DNA from: Thermoflexus sp040289485
GTDB lineage: Bacteria; Chloroflexota; Anaerolineae; Thermoflexales; Thermoflexaceae
Direction: 5' to 3'
NCBI RefSeq assembly: GCF_040289485.1
Contig: NZ_PSLG01000040.1
Span: 1 to 19,850 of the forward strand
DNA length: 19,850 bases
Shown: positions 7,835-14,508 of the stretch, one piece after another
How positions within the stretch are numbered: position 1 is the first letter of the stretch
Layout of the letters: each line of letters opens with the position of its first letter
Position numbers and translations under genes: made by a program
The notes under the pieces: generated by a model
Seen by the model: only the letters and a program-made list of their open reading frames with translations
The model's database searches: none
What the model was told of the DNA's origin: nothing

Positions 7835-8803
7835 TCAGGCCGGGGGCACCGCATCCTCTCCCCGCCGCACCCGCTCCCGCCACTCGTTCAGCACATCCTG
7901 CAGGGATTGCTCCAGGGGGATGGTCGGACGCCAGCCCAGTTCCTCCCGGATGCGGGTGACGTCCGCGACGCTGAGGGGGATGTCCACCGGGCGGATCCGC
8001 TCGGGGTCCACCTCGACGCGGACCGCCACCCGGGCCATCCCCAGGAGGATCTCCAGCACCTCCCGGATGGCGCGCGGGCGCCCGGAGCCGATGTTATACG
8101 CCTCCCCCGGCCTCCCACGCTCCAGGAGCAGACGATAGGCCCGGACCACATCGCGCACGTCGGTGAAGTCCCGCCGCGCCTCCAGGTTGCCCACCCGCAG
8201 CACCGGCTCCTGCCGCCCGGCCTCGATGCGGGCGATCTGCCGGGCGAGGGAGGGAACCACGAACCGGGGATCCTGGCCTGGGCCGATGTGGTTGAAGGGG
8301 CGCGCCCGCACGATAGGCATGGCATAGGCCGTCGCGTAAAGGCCGGCCAGCCAATCCTGAGCGGCCTTGCTCACCCCATAGGGGTTGGCCGGGCGGAACG
8401 GATGGTCCTCCCGCACCGGGACCTCCTCCGGCCGCAGCAGGCCGTAGACCTCGTTGGAGGTCACCACCAGGATGCGCGCCCCTAGATTCAGGGCACGAAC
8501 CCCCTCCAGCAAGTTCAGGGTGCCCCCCACGTTGGTCTCGAAGGTCCCCCACGGATCCCGCCAGGATCGGGCGACATCCGACTGGGCGGCCAGGTGGATA
8601 ATACCCTCCGGCGCCACCCGGGCGAGGGACTCCCGGACCGCCGCCCCGTCCCGCAGGTCCACCGTCATCACCTGCAGGCGGCCCGGCAAACCGGCGGCCG
8701 GACGCCGGGCCCAGCCCCAGAGGTCCCAATCGGTCTCCTGGGCCAGGGCGGCCGCCAGATGGCGGCCGACAAAGCCAGCGACACCCGTGATCAGCAGACG
8801 CAA
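7835..8803 (-). CDS. rmd: GDP-4-dehydro-6-deoxy-D-mannose reductase (GDP-D-rhamnose synthesis)
   Basis: 322-residue extended short-chain dehydrogenase of the Rmd type, reducing the product of Gmd to GDP-D-rhamnose. It has the cofactor motif GVAGFVG (7-13), HLAAQSDVARSW, the serine of TSNEVYG (115-121), Y142xxxK146 (PYGVSK), RPFNHIGPGQ and GNLEARRDFTDVRDVV, all family features. I chose a TTG start at 8803 because it puts RLLITG at the N-terminus, as in relatives, and has GGAGG five bases upstream. An ATG at 8845 would add 14 residues but has no clear ribosome site. Rmd, not a fucose synthase, is favoured by the motif pattern and gmd pairing. Close epimerase homologues such as a GDP-6-deoxytalose enzyme remain possible. 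First gene of its operon, behind an extended -10 at 8918. Confidence 0.85.
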   Translation of the reverse strand: MRLLITGVAGFVGRHLAAALAQETDWDLWGWARRPAAGLPGRLQVMTVDLRDGAAVRESLARVAPEGIIHLAAQSDVARSWRDPWGTFETNVGGTLNLLEGVRALNLGARILVVTSNEVYGLLRPEEVPVREDHPFRPANPYGVSKAAQDWLAGLYATAYAMPIVRARPFNHIGPGQDPRFVVPSLARQIARIEAGRQEPVLRVGNLEARRDFTDVRDVVRAYRLLLERGRPGEAYNIGSGRPRAIREVLEILLGMARVAVRVEVDPERIRPVDIPLSVADVTRIREELGWRPTIPLEQSLQDVLNEWRERVRRGEDAVPPA

Positions 8804-8917
8804 CGCCCCCTCCGGAACCGCGCGGATGTTCGGGGATCGCCCCATCCCAGGGGCACCGTCAACAATCGGCTGCTTTCGGCTCCTCGACCCGTGGCCCCCA
8901 CGCCACGCGCTTCCGGA

Positions 8918-8926
8918 ATTATACCA
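8918..8926 (-). promoter_or_regulatory. Extended -10 promoter of the rmd-gmd operon
   Basis: The minus strand reads TGGTATAAT, a consensus -10 (8918-8923) with TGn extension and no convincing -35. The predicted start is near 8911, leaving a leader of about 107 bases to the TTG start at 8803. It lies in the 259-base divergent region facing the GH130 gene; apart from this, that region holds only the weak elements around 9001-9013. Confidence 0.6.
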
Positions 8927-9000
8927 AGGCCGCGCCCCCCAGCTCCGCGTCGGAACAGCCGGCAGCGCATGCTAATCTTCTTCTAATGAGGACCGGCTTA

Positions 9001-9013
9001 ACATTCATAATGT
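9001..9013 (+). promoter_or_regulatory. Possible -10/operator element upstream of the GH130 gene
   Basis: ACATTCATAATGT is an inverted repeat with perfect 5-base arms and a 3-base centre. It contains CATAAT (9006-9011), a plausible -10 about 50 bases before the ATG at 9063. No good -35 is seen. A repressor site overlapping the promoter is possible, but a palindrome this short also occurs by chance. Confidence 0.25.
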
Positions 9014-9062
9014 CCCTCTTCCCGATGAACCCAAAGGCAGCCTTCGGCGACCGGAGGGAAGC

Positions 9063-10001
9063 ATGGCCGAGCGGTTCCGGCGATATGCCGGCAACCCCAT
9101 CCTCACCGCCGCCGACTGGCCGTATCCGGCGAACGCGGTCTTCAACCCCGGCGCCACGCGTTACAACGGCGAGGTGCTGCTCCTCGTCCGGGTGGAGGAC
9201 TTCCAGGGGATCTCCCATCTCACGGCCGCCCGCAGCCCGGATGGGCGCAGCGGCTGGCGGGTCGACCCGGAGCCGACCCTGCTGCCGGATCCCCTCCGCC
9301 ATCCCGAGGAGTTCTGGGGGATCGAGGATCCGCGCATCGTCTTTCTGGAGGAGGAAGGCCTTTACGCGGTCACCTACGTGGCCTACTCGCGCGGGGGGCC
9401 CCTGGTCGCCCTGGCCACAACCCCGGATTTCCGGACTTTCCACCGCCTGGGGCCGATCCTGCCGCCCGAGGACAAGGACGCCAGCCTGTTCCCCCGCCGG
9501 TTCCGAGGGCGCTGGGCGATGATCCACCGCCCGATGCCCACCGCCCCAGGCGCCCGACCCAACATCTGGCTCTCCTTCTCCCCGGACCTGCGCCACTGGG
9601 GGGATCACACGGTGATCATCGAGGCCCGGCCAGGGGGATGGTGGGACTCCGACCGGGTGGGCCTGGGGCCGCCGCCCATCGAGACGCCGGAGGGCTGGCT
9701 CATCATCTACCACGGCGTCCGACAGACCGCCTCCGGCCGGATCTATCGGGTGGGCCTGGCGCTGCTGGACCTGGAGGACCCCCGCAAGGTGATCCGTCGC
9801 AGCGCCGAGTGGGTGTTCGGGCCCTCAGCGCCCTACGAGCGGGTCGGGGATGTGCCCAACGTGACGTTTCCGTGCGGCGCGGTGTTGGATCCGGCCTCCG
9901 GCGAACTGTTGATGTACTACGGGGCGGCCGATACCTGCGTGGCCCTGGCCACCGCCCCCCTTCAGGACCTGCTGGACTATCTCCGGCATTGTCCAACGTA
10001 A
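9063..10001 (+). CDS. Glycoside hydrolase family 130 protein (beta-mannoside phosphorylase or hydrolase)
   Basis: 312-residue five-bladed beta-propeller protein of GH130, a family of phosphorylases (releasing alpha-mannose 1-phosphate) and some hydrolases acting on beta-linked mannosides. Motifs: NPILTAADWP (11-20), AVFNPGA (25-31), GIEDPR (86-91; D89 is the likely proton donor), PEDKDASLFPRR (135-146), HRP (155-157), WWDSDRVGLGPPPIETPEGW (193-212), YHGV (217-220) and YRVGLALLDLEDP (228-240). Basic residues K138, R145, R156 and H218 could form a phosphate site, favouring a phosphorylase, but I cannot assign the subfamily. No signal peptide is seen, so it is cytoplasmic. The ATG follows GGAGGGAAGC. 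The GT4-barrel gene begins 64 bases downstream with its own ribosome site, so the two form an operon, divergent from rmd-gmd. Confidence 0.85.
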   Translation: MAERFRRYAGNPILTAADWPYPANAVFNPGATRYNGEVLLLVRVEDFQGISHLTAARSPDGRSGWRVDPEPTLLPDPLRHPEEFWGIEDPRIVFLEEEGLYAVTYVAYSRGGPLVALATTPDFRTFHRLGPILPPEDKDASLFPRRFRGRWAMIHRPMPTAPGARPNIWLSFSPDLRHWGDHTVIIEARPGGWWDSDRVGLGPPPIETPEGWLIIYHGVRQTASGRIYRVGLALLDLEDPRKVIRRSAEWVFGPSAPYERVGDVPNVTFPCGAVLDPASGELLMYYGAADTCVALATAPLQDLLDYLRHCPT

Positions 10002-10065
10002 CCGAGGGCCAGGCCGTCCGACGGGCCCCGCCCTTCCCGAAACCGGAACCCGGAGGTGGGAAGCC

Positions 10066-12378
10066 ATGGGGCATCCGATACGGATCGCGCTGGTCGGAAC
10101 CTATGTGCCACGCCCTTGCGGGATCGCCACCTTCACCCACGATCTGGCCCAGGCCCTGGCCGAGGCCCAAGGGGAGCGGCTGGGCGAGGGGTCTGCGGTG
10201 CAGGTCGTGGCCCTCACCCGTCTGCCCCACCGCTATGCCTACGGCCCGGAGGTGACCTTTGAGATCCGGGATCATGAGCCGGAGGACTACCGGGCCGCAG
10301 CATCCTTCCTGAACCTGGCTCCCGTCGACGTCGTCCGCCTCCAGCACGAATACGGGATCTTCGGAGGTCCCAGCGGTGGCCATGTGCTCCGGCTGGTGGA
10401 GGGGCTGCGCAAACCCCTTATCGTAACCCTGCACACGGTGCTCTACGCGCCTTCGGAGCCTGAGCGGCGCATCCTCAGCGAACTGGCCCGCCGGGCGGAG
10501 CGGGTGGTGGTGATGGCGGAGCGCGCCCGCCTTTTCCTCGTCGAGCGCTACGGCGTGGACCCGGAGCGGATCGTGCGCATTGACCACGGCGCCCCCGCCG
10601 TCCCCTTCGAGGACCCGGAACCTTACAAAGCTCGCCTGGGCCTGGCCGGGCGCCGCGTGTTGCTCACCTTCGGCCTGCTCAGCCCAAACAAGGGCATCGA
10701 GACGGTGATCGAAGCGATGAAGGATCTCGTGCCGCGGCACCCGGATCTCCTCTATCTGGTCGTGGGGGCCACCCATCCCGAGGTCCGGCGTCGCTACGGC
10801 GAGGCCTACCGGCGCTCCTTGGAGGAGGCCGTCGCCCAGGCAGGGCTGCAGGACCACATCCGGTTCGTGGACCGCTATCTGAGCCAGGAGGAACTGCTGA
10901 CCTTCCTGCGGGCCGCCGACATCTACGTCGCCTCTTACCTGGCCCGGGAGCAGATCGTCTCGGGCACCCTCACCTACGCCCTGGCCTGCGGCAAGGCCAT
11001 CGTCTCCACCCCCTCCTGGTATGCGGAGGAGATCCTGGGGGAGGGACGCGGCATCCTGGTCCCCTTCCGGGATCCGAAGGCCATGGCCCAGGCCCTGGAC
11101 CGTCTGCTCTCCGATCCGGAGGCACACCGGCGGCTGCGGGAGGCTGCCTACGCCCGGGGACGGGAGATGGCCTGGCCGGCCGTCGGCCGCCGCTACCTGG
11201 AGGTCTTTCGGGAGATCCTGGAACGGCCCCACCCCATCCTCCGGCCGCCCTGGCTGCCGCCCGCGGCCGGTCTGCCGCCGGTGCGACTGGACCATCTGCG
11301 CCGGCTGACAGACGAGGTGGGTCTGCTCCAGCACGCCCGCTTCCACCTCCCCGACCGCCGCTTCGGCTACTGCACCGACGACAACGCCCGCGCCCTGCTG
11401 GTCCTGGTGCGGGCCGCGCGCCAGCGGCCGGATCCTGGGTTGCTCCCCTGGATGCGAACGCATCTGTCGTTTTTGCTGCATGCATGGAACCCCGAGGCCG
11501 GCCGGTTCCGCAACTTCCTGGGCTACGACCGCCGCTGGCTGGAGGAGGTCGGATCCGAGGACGCTCAGGGCCGGGCCCTGTGGGGGCTAGGGGAGGCCGC
11601 CGCGTGGGGGCCGGAGGGGCTGTGGGAGCCCGCAGCGGCCCTGTTCCAGGAGGCGTGGGTGGCGACAACCGCCCTCACCCATCCGCGGCCGTGGGCCTAC
11701 GCCCTCCTCGGGGGCCTGGCCTATCTGGAGCGGTTCCCGGGCGCCCGGCGCGTCCAGGAGCGCCTTCGGGAACTGGCCCAGGCCCTGGAGGCCCGTTTCC
11801 GCGAGGGCGCGGCGCCGGGCTGGCCGTGGCTCGAGGCAGTGGTCACCTATGACAACGCTATCCTCCCCGCGGCCCTGATCGCTGCCGGCCGGTTCTTCGG
11901 CGAGGCCGCCTGGCTGGAACGGGGCCTGGCCGTGCTGCGCTGGCTGGTGGAGATCCAGACCGATCCCCACGACGGGCATCTGACCTTCATCGGCAACCGG
12001 GGCTGGTTCCGGCGCGGCGGGCCCCGGGCGCGCTTCGCCCAGCAACCCATCGAGGCGGCCGCCATGGCCGAGGCCGCCGCGCGGGCCTGGGAGGCCACCG
12101 GAGACCCGGCGTGGCGGGAGTTGGTGGAGCGATGCGTCGGCTGGTTCCTGGGAGAGAACGATCGGGGATGCCAGCTGGTGGACCTGCAAACCGGCGGCGC
12201 CCACGACGGCCTGGAGGCCACCGGGCCCAACGCCAACCAGGGGGCCGAGTCCACGCTGGCGTGGCTACACACCCTGCTCCTGGCCCATGCCCTGTGCCCG
12301 GAGCGCCCCGCCCGCACGGCGGAAACCCCAGCGCACCCCGAGCGCACGCGTTCTCCCGCGCGTCCTGTTGTAAAATAA
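10066..12378 (+). CDS. Fusion protein: GT4 glycosyltransferase plus C-terminal (alpha/alpha)6-barrel domain
   Basis: 770-residue two-domain protein. Residues 5-385 are a GT-B glycosyltransferase of family 4: YVPRPCGIATFTHDL (13-27), HTVLYAPS (123-130), donor-site strand and loop FGLLSPNKGIETVIEAM (202-218), DRYLSQEEL (269-277) and EQIVSGTLTYALACGKAI (295-312), which carries the conserved C-terminal glutamate region. After a Pro-rich linker (386-405), residues 408-755 resemble the (alpha/alpha)6 toroid of six-hairpin glycosidases and epimerases: LTDEVGLLQHARF (414-426), GYCTDDNARALL (434-445), SEDAQGRALWGLG (497-509), a YDNAILPAAL segment and QQPIEAAAMAEA. The second domain may process or bind the product; its function is unknown to me. 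GGAGGTGGG precedes the ATG. Pairing with GH130 suggests a cytoplasmic mannosyl-oligosaccharide or glycosylated-solute pathway. The Arg/Pro-rich tail (about 756-770) is poorly conserved-looking and its codons contain the rnpB promoter. Confidence 0.85.
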   Translation: MGHPIRIALVGTYVPRPCGIATFTHDLAQALAEAQGERLGEGSAVQVVALTRLPHRYAYGPEVTFEIRDHEPEDYRAAASFLNLAPVDVVRLQHEYGIFGGPSGGHVLRLVEGLRKPLIVTLHTVLYAPSEPERRILSELARRAERVVVMAERARLFLVERYGVDPERIVRIDHGAPAVPFEDPEPYKARLGLAGRRVLLTFGLLSPNKGIETVIEAMKDLVPRHPDLLYLVVGATHPEVRRRYGEAYRRSLEEAVAQAGLQDHIRFVDRYLSQEELLTFLRAADIYVASYLAREQIVSGTLTYALACGKAIVSTPSWYAEEILGEGRGILVPFRDPKAMAQALDRLLSDPEAHRRLREAAYARGREMAWPAVGRRYLEVFREILERPHPILRPPWLPPAAGLPPVRLDHLRRLTDEVGLLQHARFHLPDRRFGYCTDDNARALLVLVRAARQRPDPGLLPWMRTHLSFLLHAWNPEAGRFRNFLGYDRRWLEEVGSEDAQGRALWGLGEAAAWGPEGLWEPAAALFQEAWVATTALTHPRPWAYALLGGLAYLERFPGARRVQERLRELAQALEARFREGAAPGWPWLEAVVTYDNAILPAALIAAGRFFGEAAWLERGLAVLRWLVEIQTDPHDGHLTFIGNRGWFRRGGPRARFAQQPIEAAAMAEAAARAWEATGDPAWRELVERCVGWFLGENDRGCQLVDLQTGGAHDGLEATGPNANQGAESTLAWLHTLLLAHALCPERPARTAETPAHPERTRSPARPVVK
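12371..12376 (+). promoter_or_regulatory. -10 box of the rnpB promoter
   Basis: TAAAAT sits 6 bases before the predicted 5' end of RNase P RNA (about 12382) and includes the first base of the TAA stop (12376-12378) of the fusion gene. A weak -35-like GTTCTC lies at 12350-12355. Position rather than sequence is the main support. Confidence 0.5.
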
Positions 12379-12381
12379 AAG

Positions 12382-12804
12382 GGGATCGCGCCAGAAGGCC
12401 GGGCGGTCGCGGGCCGGGGATCCTCCCGGCCTGAGGAAAGTCCGGGCTCCAGCGGGGCAGGGTGCCGGGTAACCCCCGGACGGGGCGACCCGTGGACAGG
12501 GCCACAGAAAACAGACCGCCGATCCGCCCGGGGATCTCCCCCGGGGTCATGGAGGCAAGGGTGAAACGGTGGGGTAAGAGCCCACCGGCCGGGCGGCAAC
12601 GCTCCGGCGCACGGTAACCCCCACCCGGAGCAAGGCCAAACAGCGGGCGCGGCGCCGGAACCGGCGCCGGGGCAGCCCCGCGCCCAATGCCCGCGGGTAG
12701 GCCGCTCGAGGCGGCGGGCAACCGCCGTCCCAGAGAGATGACCGCCCCCCTACGGCCCGCCGTAGGGGACAGAACCCGGCTTACAGGCCCTCTGGCGCGA
12801 TCCC
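12382..12804 (+). ncRNA. rnpB: RNase P RNA (bacterial type A)
   Basis: Catalytic RNA of ribonuclease P, which removes the 5' leader of tRNA precursors. Universal segments are in order: GAGGAAAGTCCGGGCTCC (12433-12450), a GGCAGGGTGCC turn (12456-12466), CCACAGAAAACAGACCGCC (12502-12520), the GGGTGAAACGGTGGGG segment (from 12559), CAGAGAGATGACC (12731-12743) and ACAGAACCCGGCTTACAGGC (12769-12788). Helix P1 is a perfect 14-bp pairing of 12382-12395 with 12791-12804, which defines the ends. P3 is GGCCGGG/CCCGGCC (12412-12431), a GC-rich hairpin near 12650-12670 fits P12, and a 9-bp hairpin (12748-12768) takes the place of P18. The P18 hairpin and the CR V arrangement favour type A. Ends are approximate to a few bases. 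No U-rich terminator is obvious downstream. Confidence 0.93.
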
Positions 12805-12867
12805 TTCGCAGAACCCCATTCCCCCACCGACAGTCCCTTCGTCCGCTCATCTTATGAAAATCTTCCC

Positions 12868-12897
12868 TTGGCGGGGCCTTGCTTTTTCCGGTATACT
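12868..12897 (+). promoter_or_regulatory. Promoter of the gap gene
   Basis: TTGGCG (12868-12873), an 18-base spacer, then TATACT (12892-12897). The predicted start is near 12904, giving a leader of about 90 bases before the ATG at 12994. The only other content between rnpB and gap is unassigned sequence at 12805-12867. Confidence 0.55.
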
Positions 12898-12993
12898 TGA
12901 CCGCGAACGGAAGGGGCCTTGTCTCCAGCGCTCGGGCCCCAGGCTCAGCGGGGGAAAGACCTTTGGGTTCAACTTTGATCAGGAGGGATCGAG

Positions 12994-14016
12994 ATGGCGG
13001 TCCGCGTGGGCATCAACGGGTTCGGACGGATCGGGCGTCAGGTGTTCCGCGCCATCCGAGAGCGCTATCGGGGCCGCCTGGAGGTGGTGGCCGTCAACGA
13101 CATCACTGACGCCCCCACCCTGGCGCATCTGTTGAAATACGACTCCAACTACGGCCGCTACCCGGAGCCGGTGGCCGCCCGCGACGCTTACCTCATCGTC
13201 GGCGAGGATGAGATCCGCGTCTTCGCCGAGAAGGATCCCGCCCACCTCCCCTGGAAGGATCTGGGAGTCCAGATCGTCATCGAGTCCACCGGCCTCTTCA
13301 CCGACGGCCGCAAGGCCGCCGTCCACCGTACCTCCGGCGGCGCCCAGAAGGTCATCATCACCGCCCCCGCCTCCCCCTCGGACAGCGTGGACCTCACCGT
13401 GGTCCTGGGGGTCAACGACCAGCGTTACGACCCGGCGCGCCACCACATCGTCTCCAACGCTTCCTGCACCACCAACTGTCTGGCCCCAGTGGTCAAGGTG
13501 CTGCACGAGGCCTTCGGCGTCCGGCGGGGGCTGATGGTCACCGTCCACGCCTACACCAACGACCAGCGCATCCTGGACCTGCCCCACAAGGACCTGCGGC
13601 GGGCGCGGGCGGCGGCCCTCAACATCATCCCCACCACCACCGGCGCGGCCCGGGCCATTGGCCTGGTGATCCCCGAGCTCAAGGGCAAACTGGATGGCTA
13701 CGCCCTGCGCGTGCCGGTCCCCACCGTCTCCGTCATCGACCTCACCGCGGAGGTCAGCCGCCCGGTGACCGTGGAGGAGGTCAACGCCGCCTTCCAGGCC
13801 GCTGCCGAAGGCGCCCTGCGGGGCATCCTAGCCTACACCGAGGAGCCGGTGGTCTCCGTGGACTTCAAGGGCGATCCCCACTCGGCCATCGTCGACGGGC
13901 TCTCCACCATGGTGGTGGACGGCAACTTCGTGAAGGTGGTGGCCTGGTATGACAACGAGTGGGGCTACTCGGTGCGGGTGGCCGATCTGGCCGCCAAGAT
14001 GGCGGAGGCCCTCTGA
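12994..14016 (+). CDS. gap: Glyceraldehyde-3-phosphate dehydrogenase, type I
   Basis: 340-residue homotetrameric glycolytic/gluconeogenic enzyme that oxidises glyceraldehyde 3-phosphate to 1,3-bisphosphoglycerate, in the cytoplasm. It has the Rossmann motif GINGFGRIGR (6-15), the acidic residue after VAVND (32-36) typical of NAD binding, the active-site SNASCTTNCLAP (154-165; catalytic C158) and H185 in VTVHAYTNDQ. Also present are the phosphate-site segment around TTTGAARA, the RVPVPTVSVIDL strand and the C-terminal WYDNEWGYS. Length is normal. A strong AGGAGGGATCGAG precedes the ATG. It is alone in its transcription unit: rnpB lies upstream, and the next gene is convergent, ending 38 bases away. 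A purely NADP-linked form is less likely but not excluded. Confidence 0.97.
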   Translation: MAVRVGINGFGRIGRQVFRAIRERYRGRLEVVAVNDITDAPTLAHLLKYDSNYGRYPEPVAARDAYLIVGEDEIRVFAEKDPAHLPWKDLGVQIVIESTGLFTDGRKAAVHRTSGGAQKVIITAPASPSDSVDLTVVLGVNDQRYDPARHHIVSNASCTTNCLAPVVKVLHEAFGVRRGLMVTVHAYTNDQRILDLPHKDLRRARAAALNIIPTTTGAARAIGLVIPELKGKLDGYALRVPVPTVSVIDLTAEVSRPVTVEEVNAAFQAAAEGALRGILAYTEEPVVSVDFKGDPHSAIVDGLSTMVVDGNFVKVVAWYDNEWGYSVRVADLAAKMAEAL

Positions 14017-14054
14017 AGCCCCAAGCCCTTCCCAGCAGAACCCGCGTTCCCCTG

Positions 14055-14474
14055 TTAGGGGGAGGACAGGCGGCGCAGGCGCTGATAGCGGGGGATCCCC
14101 TGCAGTTGCTGCCAGCGCTCCTCCCGATCCCCCCAGCGCCATTCGTAGACCGTCCGCCCCTCCTCGTCCCCATAGGCGAAGGCGGGGGCCGCCCCCAGGG
14201 AGCGCTGCAAGGCCTCCACCACCCGGGGGAGGTCCTGCGCCATGCGCAGGATGACGTAACGGCGGGGCTCGAACGCGATCTCGAAGACATGCCCCCGCCA
14301 GTATCCTTGATACCGGAAGGGCGGGTCCTTCTGGCAGGGATCCACCGGCGAGACCCACGCCTCCTGGAGGCGGACGAACCACAGGCTCTGACGCAGTTGC
14401 TCCGCCACCGCCCCGGCGCTGGGGCGCTTCTCCGCGTAGAACCAGTGCACCGCCGGCGGCACCACCGTCACCAT
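14055..14474 (-). CDS. Small protein of unknown function behind a GT4 glycosyltransferase
   Basis: 139-residue protein that I do not recognise. It starts MVTVVPPAVHWFY, is rich in Trp/Tyr/Arg, has no signal peptide, membrane segment or Cys pairs, and looks like a single compact alpha/beta domain (alternating strands such as HVFEIAFEPRRYVILRM around 80-96, then a helix LPRVVEALQRSL). An ATG at 14534 in the same frame would add 20 low-complexity residues. The start at 14474 is preferred because AGGAGG lies about ten bases upstream. It is the last gene of the methyltransferase-GT4 unit, 34 bases after GT4, so a role with that pair is possible but unsupported by motifs. Its stop is convergent with gap. 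Confidence 0.65.
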   Translation of the reverse strand: MVTVVPPAVHWFYAEKRPSAGAVAEQLRQSLWFVRLQEAWVSPVDPCQKDPPFRYQGYWRGHVFEIAFEPRRYVILRMAQDLPRVVEALQRSLGAAPAFAYGDEEGRTVYEWRWGDREERWQQLQGIPRYQRLRRLSSP

Positions 14475-14508
14475 CGTCTCCGCTCCTCCTGAGGGAGATG
14501 ACGAGGGA

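Noticed and set aside
6755..8485. 576-codon plus-strand open frame opposite gmd and rmd
   Set aside because: Antisense shadow of two clear dehydrogenase genes; no motifs or ribosome site.
8804..8845. Longer ATG start for rmd at 8845
   Set aside because: It adds 14 residues before the conserved RLLITG strand and lacks a ribosome site, while TTG at 8803 has GGAGG five bases upstream. N-terminal sequencing or alignment could reverse this.
9703..11481. 592-codon minus-strand open frame opposite GH130 and the GT4 fusion
   Set aside because: Antisense shadow; the plus-strand genes carry full domain signatures.
11987..12850. Minus-strand open frame across the end of the fusion gene and RNase P RNA
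   Set aside because: It runs through the conserved RNase P RNA on the opposite strand and has the low-complexity composition of a shadow frame.
14050..14062. CCCCT-GTT-AGGGG hairpin between gap and the convergent small gene
   Set aside because: Only five base pairs with no U-tract on either side; not enough to call a terminator.
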